Shown in pieces: positions 43,260 to 56,019 of a stretch of DNA of 64,000 bases. The notes below the pieces were generated by a model. The model was not told the DNA's origin. It worked only from the letters and a program-made list of their open reading frames with translations, and made no database searches. The translations under genes were made by a program, and so were the position numbers. Each line of letters starts with the position of its first letter. Positions within the stretch are counted from its first letter, which is position 1. Where the stretch lies: positions 32,240,001 through 32,304,000 of the forward strand of contig OZ231127.1 of assembly GCA_965153355.1 (NCBI GenBank), read 5' to 3'. The DNA comes from Flaccisagitta enflata. Lineage: Eukaryota > Chaetognatha > Sagittoidea > Aphragmophora.

Positions 43260-43908
43260 AAGGATCGCACATGGTCAGCGGTACCCGATGCCCCGCTTGG
43301 AGTTATTAGCTGAAGAAGTGGAGTGAGAGCAGGGCAGCGGCCCCAAAGGGCCGATGTCCTGTAGGACACAGGGGTGAATTTCCATATGTCCTGAGATGGT
43401 ATGTTTGAGGCCTTAATAGCAATTTTCCATGATTTTCAATGGAAATTTTGCATTTTTAGTTGCGGACACGCAACTCTATAAGAGGCTTTGTCCGTCCGTC
43501 CGTCGGTCCGTCGGTCGGTCCGTCAGTCCGTAACCATCGAGTCGAAAAGTGGGAAAACGCGCATTTCCGCCCTTGCCCAACCGTCCGCAACTGATGGCCG
43601 TGTATCCGGCCTTGTTTCAATTTCTCTTCAATTTGCCATGTTATTCAATAGGAATTTTACATTTCTTTGAATTTTCGTCCATTCTCCATGACCATGTTAT
43701 TCAATGGGAAACATGCTTTTCTTTGCTTTTTTGTAAATTTTCCATGTTATTCAATGGGACAATTGCATTTTATCAATTTCCCATGTTGTTCAATGGGAAT
43801 TTGAGGCTTGAAAAGCTTTAGAGGGGGGGAAAGTATTGTCACACATACATAATGGTTCACCCCTGTGTCCTACAGGACATCGGCCCTTTGGGGCCGCTGC
43901 CCAAAAAT
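43260..43908 (+). mobile_element. Family A fold-back element A5, containing B8
   Basis: Long arm ATGGTCAGCGGTACCCGATG, tip GGGCAGCGGCCCCAAAGGGC at 43336, then GTCCTGTAGGACACAGGGGT. Right tip complement 43860-43905, ending GCCCAAAAATG. The core words (TTCCATGTTATTCAATGGGA, GAATTTTGCAT) differ from those in all other A copies. B8 interrupts the core at 43458-43616. It lies only about 6 bases from A4 in the same polarity. Confidence 0.75.
43458..43616 (-). mobile_element. Family B copy B8 (AGTTGCGGAC subtype), nested in A5
   Basis: Palindrome AGTTGCGGACACGCAACT on the plus strand, GTCC/GTCGG microsatellite, CTTGCCCAACCGTCCGCAAC, GGCCGTGTATCCGGCCTTGTT. Relative to B7, the C-to-T change is matched in both halves of the terminal stem and in the 5' block (AGTTGCGGAC), so the stem and the end-to-end match are both preserved. 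Confidence 0.85.
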
Positions 43909-43929
43909 GAAATTTAAGGAAATTAGAAA

Positions 43930-44033
43930 ACAAGGTCAAGTAGGCCAACAGGTGCCCCGGTTCGATTGTCCAAGGCTTGCGTGATGGACAGACCAGACCA
44001 ACGGACACAATCGGATATAGAGGTGCGCACCTA
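43930..44033 (+). mobile_element. Family C copy C6
   Basis: ACAAGGTCAAGTAGGCCAAC, AGGTGCCCCGG, GACAGACCAGACCAACGGAC repeats and terminal AGAGGTGCGCACCT followed by AAAAATTA. It lies 21 bases beyond the end of A5. Confidence 0.75.
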
Positions 44034-44569
44034 AAAATTAAATCAGTACTATTATTAGCACAACAAAATTCAGAACTGTTTTAACCTAAATTATACTGTT
44101 TGAATGCTCTATAGGGAAAAAATCATAAATGTTGTAATGTGATGCGACAAGTCCTTGGAAATGAAATCAAAGGCAAGGAGGGGGAGTGTAATCAAAGGCT
44201 ACCCAATTCTATACACCCCTGGTGTACTGGCAATTCGGTTTCATACGGGAATGCAAAAGAAAAATCCATTATGTTTCCGCGAAATGAACATCGCGCCCTT
44301 CGCCTGTATTTAGATGGCAGTATTTGTTTTTAATGCTATCTCCATCCTTGACTAGAAATGGATTATTTAGTTATGTTCACTTATCTGCTGAAATGAATAC
44401 TTTAGAAAAGGTCACTCCTATACGATTTCCCCTCTCTTAACTTTCAACTTTCTGCTCCAGTCTTCCACAACCACGACCGCAAATTTGACAGGCATCAGAT
44501 TGATCAAAAGCGGTCCCTCGACTGCGAATCAAAGGCGATTGATCATTCCATTTATCTCCTTCTCTTCAT
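44034..44569. other. No recognisable feature
   Basis: Unique DNA without a supported gene. Confidence 0.4.
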
Positions 44570-45030
44570 CCCGTCTCAGTTTCCTCCAGCATTCTCGTCA
44601 ACCTTTCTTCTTCCGTGTTCCTTTGCACGCTCATCAGTTACTTCGTTATCTTCTTCCATCTTATTCTCGTCTTTGCTAGCTCATTTTCTCACCTCTTCTG
44701 CTCATCATTTATCTTCTCCCTCGTCTTCTTCTGCCATGTTCCTTTGCTCGCTCATCAGTTACTTCGTTATCTTCTTCCATCTTATCCTCGTCTTTGCTAG
44801 CTCATTTTCTCACCTCTTCCGCTCATCATTTATCTTCTCCCTCATCTTCTTCTGCCGTGTTCCTTTGCTCGCTCATCAGTTCGTTATCTTCTTCCATCTT
44901 ATCCTCGTCTTTGCTAGCTCATTTTCTCACCTCTTCCGCTCATCATTTATCTTCTCCCTCGTCTTCTTCTGCCGTGTTCCTTTGCTCGCTCATCATTCTC
45001 GCCTCTTCTGCTCATCTTTTGCCTTGTTTC
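44570..45030 (+). repeat. 121-bp minisatellite, about 3.5 units
   Basis: (G/A)TGTTCCTTTGC recurs at 44615, 44736, 44857 and 44974. The last interval is 117 because GTTACTTCG is shortened to GTTCG. Because 121 leaves remainder 1 on division by 3, the frame shifts between units, so the open frames here are not evidence of a protein. Confidence 0.9.
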
Positions 45031-46040
<1,010 letters not shown>

Positions 46041-46345
46041 CACATTTACATTCATCATTTACGCTAAAACACAGACAGGGGCACACTGTGTGCCGCACAC
46101 ACATATTGCCGTGCAAATAGTCCATTTGACAATAGACAATAGACACACATACCTAGTTATCCCCACTGTTCATAAGGGTTTTTTGTCTTCTTTCCAGGCA
46201 TGAGATTAAGTTTGTATACGATAATGGATTTAAGATGGAATCTAACTTTCTCTTGTGATTTTATTTATTTAGTTTTCTACTCCACTGGAAGGAATTCCCT
46301 CCCGACAGGTTACTTTACGAATCGCTCGTGGTCTCGCTTTCTTCT

Positions 46346-46349
<4 letters not shown>
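46041..46349. other. No recognisable feature
   Basis: Unique DNA. Confidence 0.4.

Positions 46350-46390
<41 letters not shown>
46350..46390 (+). repeat. (TC)n microsatellite
   Basis: About 20 units. Confidence 0.95.
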
Positions 46391-46395
<5 letters not shown>

Positions 46396-46499
46396 AAATG
46401 CTCCTTTGCTCATCCGCCGCCTTACCTATCCAGTCATCCATCACTCGATCGAATGACAGGTGACTTCTCTCCCGGTCTCCCGTTGCTGGGGAAGGAGGT

Positions 46500-47320
46500 G
46501 GGAGGGGAGAGGGAGGTAAGGGGGCAAGGAGAGAAGAAGAAGGAGAAGAAAAAGATGAAGGGAAAAAAGAAGAAAAAGAAAGAGAAATAGAAAAAAAAAA
46601 GACAAAGACAAAGACAAAAAAAAGAAAAAGAAAAAGAAAAAGAAAAAAAGAAAAAGAAAAAGAAAAAGAAAAAGAAAAAGAAAAAGAAAAAATATAAAGA
46701 AAGAAGAAAAAATGAGGAAAAATGAAGAGAAAGAAAAAAAAGAAAAAGAAAAAGAAGAAGAAGAAGAAGAAGAAGAAGAAGAAGAAGAAGAAGAAGAAGA
46801 AGAAGAAGAAGAAGAAGAATTAGAAGAAGAAGAAGAAGAAGAAGAAGAAGAAGAAGAAGAAGAAGAAGAAGAAGAAGAAGAAGAAGAAAAAGAAGAAGAA
46901 AAAGAAAAAGAAAAAGAAAAAGAAAAAGAAAAAGAAAAAGAAAAAGAAAAAGAAAAAGAAAAAGAAAAAGAAAAAGAAGAAGAAGAAGAAAAAGAAAAAG
47001 AAATAGAAGAAGAAGAAGAAGAAGAAGAAGAAGAAGAAGAAGAAGAAGAAGAAGAAGAAGAAGAAGAAGAAGAAGAAGAAGAAGAAGAAGAAGATAAAGA
47101 AGAAGAAGAAGAAGAAGAAGAAGAAGAAGAAGAAGAAGAAGAAGAAGAAGAAGAAGAAGAAGAAGAAGAAGAAGAAGAAGAAGAAGAAATAGAAAAAGAA
47201 AAAGAAAAAGAAAAAGAAAAAGAAAAAAAAGAGAAAGAGAAAGAAAAAGAAAAAGAAAAAGAAAAAGAAAAAGAAAAAGAAAAAGAAAAAGAAAAAAAAG
47301 AAAAAGAAAAGGATAATTAA
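46500..47320 (+). repeat. Purine tract of AAG and AAAAAG units
   Basis: Nearly all-purine for about 800 bases: alternating domains of (GAA)n and (GAAAAA)n, with rare T (TAGAAG, ATATAAAG, GATAAAG) and few C residues, all before about 46620. Domain changes are abrupt, for example GAA to GAAAAA near 46890 and back near 46975. Glu/Lys and Phe/Leu frames are artefacts. Confidence 0.97.
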
Positions 47321-47837
47321 AAATATGAAGAAAATGAAGAAAGGGAAGACAAAAGACAAAGAAAAAGAAGGAAACACTATCTTTAACGACTAACGAGTCC
47401 CTAGTAAAGTTGGTGCGGAGGATAATGCACGAGGGAATGAAGCGGGTGAAATGAGAAGACATGTTGCTCGGGGACAGTATGGAAGAGGTTAGCCTCCTTA
47501 GCCGGTGGCGAATGCGTGTGGTGATCGATGGCACTTTAACAGTGTCAGTTTAACCGAGCGTTATCAATCGACGGTGTGACAGGCTATACTGAAATCTGGC
47601 GCGACTCTTACGTGACACAAAATGCGGCCCAAAGCAACGTGAGATAGTGTCAACATGTTATTCATAGGTTGGTGTCTGGTGTTTAGCAAATAAAAGAAAG
47701 ACTTGTGTTGAATTTACGGGAATAAATTCTGCGGCCAAAAATTCAAAATTCAACACGGAATTAGTGAGCATTGCTTCATTTTAAACAGAAAAGATTGGAG
47801 TACGAATCTGTGGCTTATGTTTTTCTAGAACAAATAA
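47321..47837. other. No recognisable feature
   Basis: Unique DNA. Confidence 0.4.
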
Positions 47838-48440
47838 CAGGTCTCACAAAATTAGGCGGAAAGAGATGAAAACTCGTTGAAAAGAGGGTTAAAAATGGGA
47901 ATGTAATCAATCCAAGTGATGTATATCACCAATTTATGTTTATTTTATCAACATAATGCGAAAAATGCCCAAAAAAGGAAATTGCTATCCCCTAATCAAC
48001 GTAAATATGCTGATGAGTAAAAGGCAAACAAATTTGGGATTGACTCACTATTCTTATTGTTTATGCTTGACTTCACCTTCAATTCCTCAACTGCTGTCAA
48101 CATACACGGTTTTTTGTCTGCGTGACTGACTTTCCTGCATCCATCTATTGCATTACACGATAAATGGCGATTTTTTTGCATTCCATATTCTTAAAATGAC
48201 GGACAGTAAACGTTTTCCACTTTGCTGCATTTTTTTCGTTAAAATCAGCAAAATATCTGACATCTCACTTTTGGTAAAACACCCTCCATCACGCCCTACA
48301 TGCAGGAAAATCGCCAACATCGCTTTGCTATGTCAAAATATTGGGTCTTAGCTATCTCCATGTCAAATTTCATCATTCTGAGGGCATTTTTACTATCTAT
48401 ATTGATCATTTTACTTTTCCGCCTAATTTTGTGAGACCTG
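47838..48440. mobile_element. TIR element N
   Basis: Left CAGGTCTCACAAAATTAGGC + GGAAA; the complement of the right end is the same. The terminal repeat is about 27 bp including the outer TAA. Unlike families E, I and J the interior does not fold. Flanks do not give an unambiguous duplication. No transposase frame; superfamily unassigned. Confidence 0.65.
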
Positions 48441-48587
48441 TTAAAGAATGAAACCATTCTATAAACAGATCTACTGATAAACTGATGAACTGGCAAAGAT
48501 CTAAAGATGCTTGAAACTCATACCGCGAACTCGGAAGCCAACCCTCACACTCCCACGCTTATTGTCCTCTCTAATGTGTGATTTTCT

Positions 48588-48724
48588 AGGTGCGCCAACG
48601 CACCTCTACAACCGGTCGCGTGCGTCCGTCCGTCGGTCGGTTGGTCGGTCGGTGGAACTGTCGAGATGTTACCCAAACATTAGAGGATACACTCGGCGTA
48701 TCTGTTGGCCTAATTGGCCTTGTT
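48588..48724 (-). mobile_element. Family C copy C5
   Basis: AGGTGCGCCAACGCACCT terminus, ACAACCGGTCGCGTGCGTCC, GTCGG/GTTGG microsatellite, GGCGTATCTGTTGGCC, TTGGCCTTGTT. The 5' block is diverged (AGATACGCC against an expected AGGTGCGCC). Confidence 0.75.
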
Positions 48725-49847
48725 ATCGAGTTTCTCATGCAAAATGTCTCCGAAGTACATGAATTTGTAAACTTAAGTGGTTGCCTGCATGTCGATTTGT
48801 CCTGTGGCTTCATGATGAATGAAAGATCCTATGAACCCACCAACGGTAAACTGACAACAATGTTTAAAGTGTTGCAATATGAATATAATGGAGTCGAAAG
48901 CGAGCCAACGGAAACCGGAAAAGTTCAAAAGAAACCTAGACGACGGCAACCAGAGGTACGCGAACGAGGCAACGGAAGAGGAGTAGGAAGAGGAAAATGA
49001 GGAGGAAAAGGAGGAGGAGGTGGAAAAGGAAGAGATGGCGAAGTCATTGAAAGCGATAAGGAGGTGATGGAGGGAGTGGATCAAGAGGTAAAGGACGTTC
49101 AAAGGAGATAAAAGGAGAAAGAGTCACTGAAAGATATGAACAGGCGGGAATACTAAGCTAGAGCAGAATGGAAGCAGGAAGACTGCGTCAAATAAAGCAA
49201 TCGATGAGGGGATAAGGTAATGGAAAGGTTGAAAACTTAAAGCGTATAAGAATTGGTCTAGTGTAAAGCAAATAAAAGAAATACACGTCAGCGCAACTTG
49301 TTTGATATCCTTGAAGGAAGGCCTTGGCATTGGCACTCTGCTACAGTTTATCTCATTGAGCAGAGTACGCATACAAATACCACTGACCAAGCCTAAGGTT
49401 TGGATAACAAAATTGGCCTATCGAAATGGCGCTATCGTAACTCGATACAAAACTATGAAAATCAGTCGTTCTTAAAGATTTGTCAAAAGATTTAACTTCG
49501 TGTGTACCGCTCATACTTTCATCTTCTCTCCTTCCTCCCCGTCTTCGCCATTTCTTTCCACACCACATTTTTCCACTTTCTGTTTTATCGTAGTATTCTT
49601 CTTTGGTCCTCTCCAGTCCCCACCCTCTGTGGGGTGTTACCGGACCCCATAACGTTAAACCACTTTTTGAGCCGTCTTTTTGAAGGCACGCGAGAGGGGA
49701 AGCCGTGTGCTATGCAGTGGCCTTATTTTCTTTAACTCTATCGACCTGGACCATTTCCCCCCGTCAATCCTCACTTACACGTACAATGTACATATAACCC
49801 GCTTTATTTTCATGCGTAACTTCTGTGAGTCTCCCTCCGCCTCGCGT
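48725..49847. other. No gene; GGA-rich stretch
   Basis: 48985-49080 is G/A-rich (GGAGGAAAAGGAGGAGG). Reading frames across 48590-49000 begin inside C5 and are not supported as genes. Confidence 0.4.
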
Positions 49848-49928
49848 TGTGGCCTGCCTGCCGCCCTTCGCCTACCGCCTGCCGTCCTTCGCCTGCCCCC
49901 TGCCGCCTGCCGCCCTTCTCCTGCCGCA
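49848..49928 (+). repeat. GCCTGCCGCCCTTC-type minisatellite
   Basis: Imperfect 14-bp words (GCCTGCCGCCCTTC, GCCTACCGCCTGCC, CCTGCCGCC) repeat about five times. It is strongly GC-rich against its surroundings. Confidence 0.75.
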
Positions 49929-50063
49929 GTCGAAGGCGGGTTTTCTTGGGTTTGGTTTGCTGGATCAGAGTTCAAAGATCATTTTGGAAAGGGACGAGAT
50001 CGGGATTCGAATTGGCCCCGGGTTCGACCCCCAACACGCCGTCCGCAGCAAGCCACAAGAAAA

Positions 50064-50252
50064 ACAAGGCCGGATACACGGCTACCCCAGTCACCTGCGG
50101 GTGGGCAGGAGCAGTAGTAACAAAGACTACCCAAGCATTTAGACAGGAGCAGTAATGCAAGATGCGCCCATAAACGTCGGAAAAGCAAAGTGTCACTGAT
50201 GGACCGACTGACCGACGGTCATAGCGGGTTATAGAGTCGCGTGCACACGACT
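50064..50252 (+). mobile_element. Family B copy B9
   Basis: ACAAGGCCGGATACACGGCT, CCCCAGTCACCTGCGGGTGG, two GGCAGGAGCAGTARTRA-like blocks about 50 bases apart (GGGCAGGAGCAGTAGTAA and GACAGGAGCAGTAATGCA), GACCGACTGACCGACGG, and terminal GTCGCGTGCACACGACT followed by AAAAAAAA. The palindrome has one mismatch. Confidence 0.8.
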
Positions 50253-50298
50253 AAAAAAAACACACTATCTCTCAACATCTCCCTTGCTGTATCTGTTG

Positions 50299-50932
<634 letters not shown>

Positions 50933-51023
<91 letters not shown>
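50933..51023 (+). repeat. (CT)n microsatellite
   Basis: About 45 units. Confidence 0.97.
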
Positions 51024-51025
<2 letters not shown>

Positions 51026-51712
51026 TTTCTCTCTCTCTTTTGCTCTCCTCTCCGTTGCTCTCCTCCCCTATGCCTTCCACAAGCGTGAAGAAAGAAACCA
51101 AAAATAACGAATTAATCCGTCGCGTCGGTGCATGCAATTGGTCTCTGTTAGAACCGCTGCAAGTTTACGACGAAAAAGAGCAGATGATAAAACCAATGAC
51201 CCGCAAAAATATGATCGAGCAAGGATTCCTCTAGAAGGCGCAGGCCGCAATGAGCTAGTCCTAGGTTGCCTCTCGCCCGGTGGATCTGTTGCGTCATTCA
51301 CCATGCACCAGTCTGTACTTTTCCTAACTTCCCTTACCACGGCATGTGTATTGATTGTTCCAGGCAGTATAAGTGTGACATATCAGCTTACCCTGCTAGT
51401 TGCGCGTCAGCCCACTGAGTGTCACGGGTTGTCTAACGATAGAATGCGTAGTCCAATTGCTTCTCGTGCATGGTTATCAGCGTGTCATATGTGATCAATG
51501 TGTATCTCAAGCGTGGTCGATACTCGATCATTGACATCCGTGATCGCCACAAATCGTCCAGTTAGCAGATGAAGCGAAGGCGGAAAAAGAAACATTTTGG
51601 GGAAGATGCGGTCATGCGGCGCCGCGTGGGCAAAGCGGCGATGTCGGCGTCTTCGCAGCGACGGAAGCGGCAGACGCGACAGCAGCGACAGCAGCGACGG
51701 TGGCCGGCAGCG
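51024..51712. other. No supported gene; unrecognised 120-codon frame
   Basis: A frame at 51132-51494 has mixed composition including a hydrophobic middle section, but no recognised domain. 51600-51712 is GC-rich with GCGAC/AGCAGCGAC reiterations. I would not annotate a protein here. Confidence 0.3.
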
Positions 51713-51778
51713 AGGTCAACTCTCAGGGTCAAAGAGTCACAAGGTCAAAGGTCACGAATCGAGGAGAGCAAAGGTCAA
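51713..51778 (+). promoter_or_regulatory. Candidate nuclear-receptor half-site cluster
   Basis: AGGTCA at 51713, GGGTCAAAGAGTCA at 51726, a perfect AGGTCAAAGGTCA (two half-sites, one-base spacing, DR1) at 51742-51754, and AGGTCA near 51772, all in one orientation. DR1 is the classic site for RXR/HNF4-type receptors in animals. The adjacent GC-rich stretch would fit a regulatory region, but no gene is identified and chance or a decayed tandem repeat remain possible. Confidence 0.35.
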
Positions 51779-51979
51779 GACGCTTCCTAAAACATTGATT
51801 TATGTATTGAACGGATCAAGTTCTCAGGGAAAATCATAACGAGAAATTACAAGGCACAACCTCTGGAGAAAAAAAATTGAAGTTGTCTTATTTTGATTCT
51901 ATCCCTTCTCAATTTCAAGGGTGGAGCCCTACTGGATAAACGGAGAGAAAAAGAAAACTAAAAAATGACTATTTTGGTA

Positions 51980-52568
51980 CAGGGTGAACATTGTCAAATG
52001 CAAAAAATTATTAAGCTTTTACTCCTTGAAGCTTGATCTTTATGACCTGGAATCATTTTCCTCTTTTAGTATTAGGCTTGACGTTTTTTGTGTCAAAATT
52101 TCATGGGTCTGAATTGAATAGTTTGTTCATAACAACAGTTTGAAGTAAAATGAAGATTTACGGCTAAAGCTTGATAACTGAATTTTTTAATCTGGGCAGT
52201 TTCTTTTTGAATTGTTTTGATGTTAAAATGACCATAGTTTTACAGTTTTACACTCAACAGGGTCAAATTATCTCCCATTTGAGAAAAATCTGGCATTCGT
52301 GCTCAAGTCGTCTTCATATGAGAGCAAATCAAAGAAAAGTTTCCTGTCTAAGGAAGAAGATTTTGAGCTGAAAATGAGCTTCTTCTAGAAATGCCTCTTT
52401 TACTTCAATTTAATGTTGTGGATAAACTATTCAACTTAGATCCATGAAATTTTGATACAAAAAACGTCAAACATAGTACTTTAAGAAAAAAGTGATTCCA
52501 GGTCAGGAAAATGAAGCATCTAGGAGCAAGAGCTTAATACTTTTTTGCATTTGACAATGTTCACACTG
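51980..52568. mobile_element. TA-target palindromic MITE I2
   Basis: Left CAGGGTGAACATTGTCAAAT; complement of right CAGTGTGAACATTGTCAAAT. TA on both sides (51978-51979, 52569-52570). The arms fold along most of the 589 bp (ATTAAGCTYTT, GTCAAAATTTCATGG, GAATAGTTTG). It shares words with I1 (GAAATTTTGATACAAAAAA). Confidence 0.8.
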
Positions 52569-53165
52569 TAAGAGTTGAAAAGAGCGAAAACCAGCCATTG
52601 TTTGTGGGGTGGGCGAGGGTGTGGGTGGGGGTTCTATGCCCCTGTCCACCCGCCCGCAACGATATTGTGGCCCCGCGTCACTTGTTATTTTACAACACAA
52701 TTACAAAAGAATATTGACTATGCTATCCTCGATAAACGCGGAGTTTGTATCGTGACAATATTTACATTTTTACATGAGATTGATAGCTCACGTAAGACGT
52801 TGCTGTCTTGCAAACTATCATCTCACTGAATATTAATGGATTGCATCTTTTTCAACATTCCAACGAACCACATTCGATACGACAAACGATCACTTCTTTA
52901 AATCTACTTAGGCCTTGGCTCCCAGCAGTAGCAAGATATGCCCTACTTATGTGACTGAAAGTATTAAACCCACATCGATGATGCCGAAGTAAGAAAAATC
53001 TTCGGCAAACAAATAAAAATTGATCTGTTATACAAATATGAGAATATTTCTTGTTATTTATCAACCGGCTTTGGACTAGATGATTAATGGCATGAAAGAG
53101 GATGTGCCGAATGCCGCAAAACTTCACCGTGCGATAAAGAAAGATGCAATCAAATGACTGGTTTT
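52569..53165. other. No gene; possible B fragment
   Basis: TATGCCCCTGTCCACCCGCC at 52634 followed by CGCAACGATATTGTGGCCCC resembles the minus-strand B block (CCCCTGCCCACCCGCACGCGAC). No ends are visible. Confidence 0.35.
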
Positions 53166-53350
53166 GGTCGCGTGCTACGTGACTCTACACCCCGCTTTGT
53201 CCGTCGGTCGGTTGGTTGGTTGGTCACACTTTATTTTTTATTTATGTTTTTTATTCTTTGACCGTACTGTTCCTGCCCAACTGCTCTGGTAACCTCAAAT
53301 ATGGCTCCTGCCCACCCGCACGCGACTGGGGTAGCCGTGTATCCGGCCTT

Positions 53351-53352
<2 letters not shown>
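53166..53352 (-). mobile_element. Family B copy B10
   Basis: GGTCGCGTGCTACGTGACTC, GTCGG/GTTGG microsatellite, TTCCTGCCCAACTGC, GCTCCTGCCCACCCGCACGC, GACTGGGGTAGCCGTGTATC and CCGGCCTTGTT. The 5' end abuts a 49-base T run. Confidence 0.85.
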
Positions 53353-54044
<692 letters not shown>

Positions 54045-54109
54045 GGCAGACAGACAGGTAGACAGACAGACAGACAAACAGACAAACAGACAAACAGACA
54101 AACAGACAA

Positions 54110-54178
<69 letters not shown>

Positions 54179-54190
54179 CGGACAGACAGA
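54045..54190 (+). repeat. (CAGA)n/(CAGACAAA)n array
   Basis: An octanucleotide CAGACAAA block (about 54072-54120) between perfect CAGA tetranucleotide stretches. Confidence 0.95.
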
Positions 54191-54614
54191 AAGCCTTGAT
54201 CAGACAGAGAGTCGAAAAGATTTTGAGAGAAGAAAAGTAGACGGGGCCGAATCTCGGACGCGCAGCTGGTGAAGATTGTGTCAATTGTTTCCTTAATGCT
54301 GGCCATAGGAGGGACTTAAGTCGCTGCCAAAATCAAAATCACTTTCTTAACCTGAGATCCGCCCAATACATAGATTCAAATCGTCCACACACAGATATCA
54401 TTCACACACAGAAATCATTCACACACTCCTTTCTAACTGATTTAAAGTGCGAACCGCAATTTGAATTCAAATCTCTTCTATATCTAAGCGTTTGGTGTGT
54501 GTACTGTTTGTTTGTGAAGGAAGAGATAATCTTGGCTCAATTATAGATCGAGAAAATAGGTAAGATGGGGATAGATTTTCCCCTTGACAGCGGTTGGAAA
54601 CAAGGTAAAAATGT

Positions 54615-54616
<2 letters not shown>
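54191..54616. other. No recognisable feature
   Basis: Unique DNA; ATCATTCACACACAGA is repeated near 54398-54420. Confidence 0.4.
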
Positions 54617-54663
<47 letters not shown>

Positions 54664-54683
54664 CCACAACCACAACCACAACC

Positions 54684-54749
<66 letters not shown>

Positions 54750-54751
54750 GC

Positions 54752-54782
<31 letters not shown>
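54617..54782 (+). repeat. (CAA)n array
   Basis: CAA triplets with a (CCACAA)n block at 54663-54687 and one CAG. Poly-Gln/Asn/Val/Leu frames are artefacts. Confidence 0.97.
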
Positions 54783-54783
<1 letters not shown>

Positions 54784-55002
54784 CGTCATTCATTGTTAAA
54801 AAGCTACACAGTCATACCAAAAGGTGCGCGGTAATAATAAAGGCATAAAAAAGTCTATTACTGGCCGTAAGCCTCGCCAAACCTTCGAGAACCGAACCTC
54901 CAAGGCTTAATTCCATTATTCAATTTTCCCCCAAAATTCTTCTTTGATCCCAGGCGGAATGCGTCAACGAAATAGACATAATGAGAAATATCATGAAAAG
55001 GG

Positions 55003-55149
<147 letters not shown>

Positions 55150-55382
55150 TACGATAGACTCAACAGCTTTGAGGTATGCACATGTAAGAATAGATAGACA
55201 CAGCAGTGGTGATAGAGAACTCAATTGATCCGCAATCAATTTCTTTCTATGAATATTCAAGGATTACTCGTCGAAGGAGAATTGAAGCCGGATCCAAGAC
55301 CGAAGAGACACCGCCGCCTTTTTTGACAATCTACCTCCACCGGCCTTAGTAACAAATGCAAACAAAAGATATATATAAAAAC

Positions 55383-55953
55383 AGGTCGCCCAAGGGCAAT
55401 ATATGGTCAGCGATACCCTTTGCCCTGCTCTGCATGACTGTGAATTGGAGTGAGAGGAAGCAGGGCAGCGGCCCCGAAGGGGACGATGTCCTGTAGAACA
55501 CAGGGGACTTTCGTTCGTTCGTCCGTTTGCCCGTTTGACCATCCCCCCCAGACCCTCTCAGGCTCAAAATCTGCCCTCTCAGGCCTGAAATCTGCCCTCT
55601 CAGGCCTTGAATCCGAATGGGTAAATTTAGGGCCTGAGAGAGCTGATTTCAGGCCTGAGAAGGCAGATTTCAGGCCTGAGAGGGCAGATTTTTGGTCTGA
55701 GAGGGCAGATTTCAAGCCTGAAAGGGCAGATTTCAGGTCTTAGAGGGCAGATTTTGGGGCTGACAGGGCAGATTTCAGGCCTGAGAGCAGATTTCAGGCC
55801 TGAGAAGGCAGATTTCAGGCCTGAGAAGGCAGATTTCAGGCCTGAGAGGGCTGGAGGGGGGGACGAACAAACGAACGAACGAACGAACGGACGAACGAAC
55901 GAAAGTCCCCTGTGTTCTACAGGACATCATTCGCCGGGGCCGCTGCCCAAAAA
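55383..55953 (+). mobile_element. Family A fold-back element A6
   Basis: Long arm AGGTCGCCCAAGGGCAATAT, GGTCAGCGATACC, tip GGGCAGCGGCCCCGAAGGGG at 55465, GTCCTGTAGAACACAGGGG, CGTTCGTTCGTCCG. The core, 55557-55850, is the 21-bp unit AGGCCTGAGAGGGCAGATTT + C, inverted near the left tip and direct for the remaining ten or so units. Then GGGGACGAAC...ACGAAC and the right tip complement ending GCCCAAAAAG. Closely related to A4. Confidence 0.75.
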
Positions 55954-56019
55954 GAAGGAAAAACAAGAGAGAAGAGCAAGGCCGGATATGGGCCAGACGG
56001 TGCTGGGCATTATTAGCTA

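Noticed and set aside
46434-47534. 366-codon minus-strand frame and a 202-codon Glu/Lys plus-strand frame
   Set aside because: Both come from the AAG/AAAAAG purine tract.
49990-50050. tRNA-like B box (GGGTTCGACCCC)
   Set aside because: The surrounding bases do not form a proper T stem, and no D arm, anticodon arm or acceptor stem could be built.
51132-51494. 120-codon frame with a hydrophobic segment
   Set aside because: The composition is ordinary and no family is recognised. A chance frame in unique DNA is the simpler explanation.
54565-54834. Poly-Gln protein frame
   Set aside because: The CAA array gives Gln, Asn or Thr depending on frame. No conserved flanking protein sequence was recognised.
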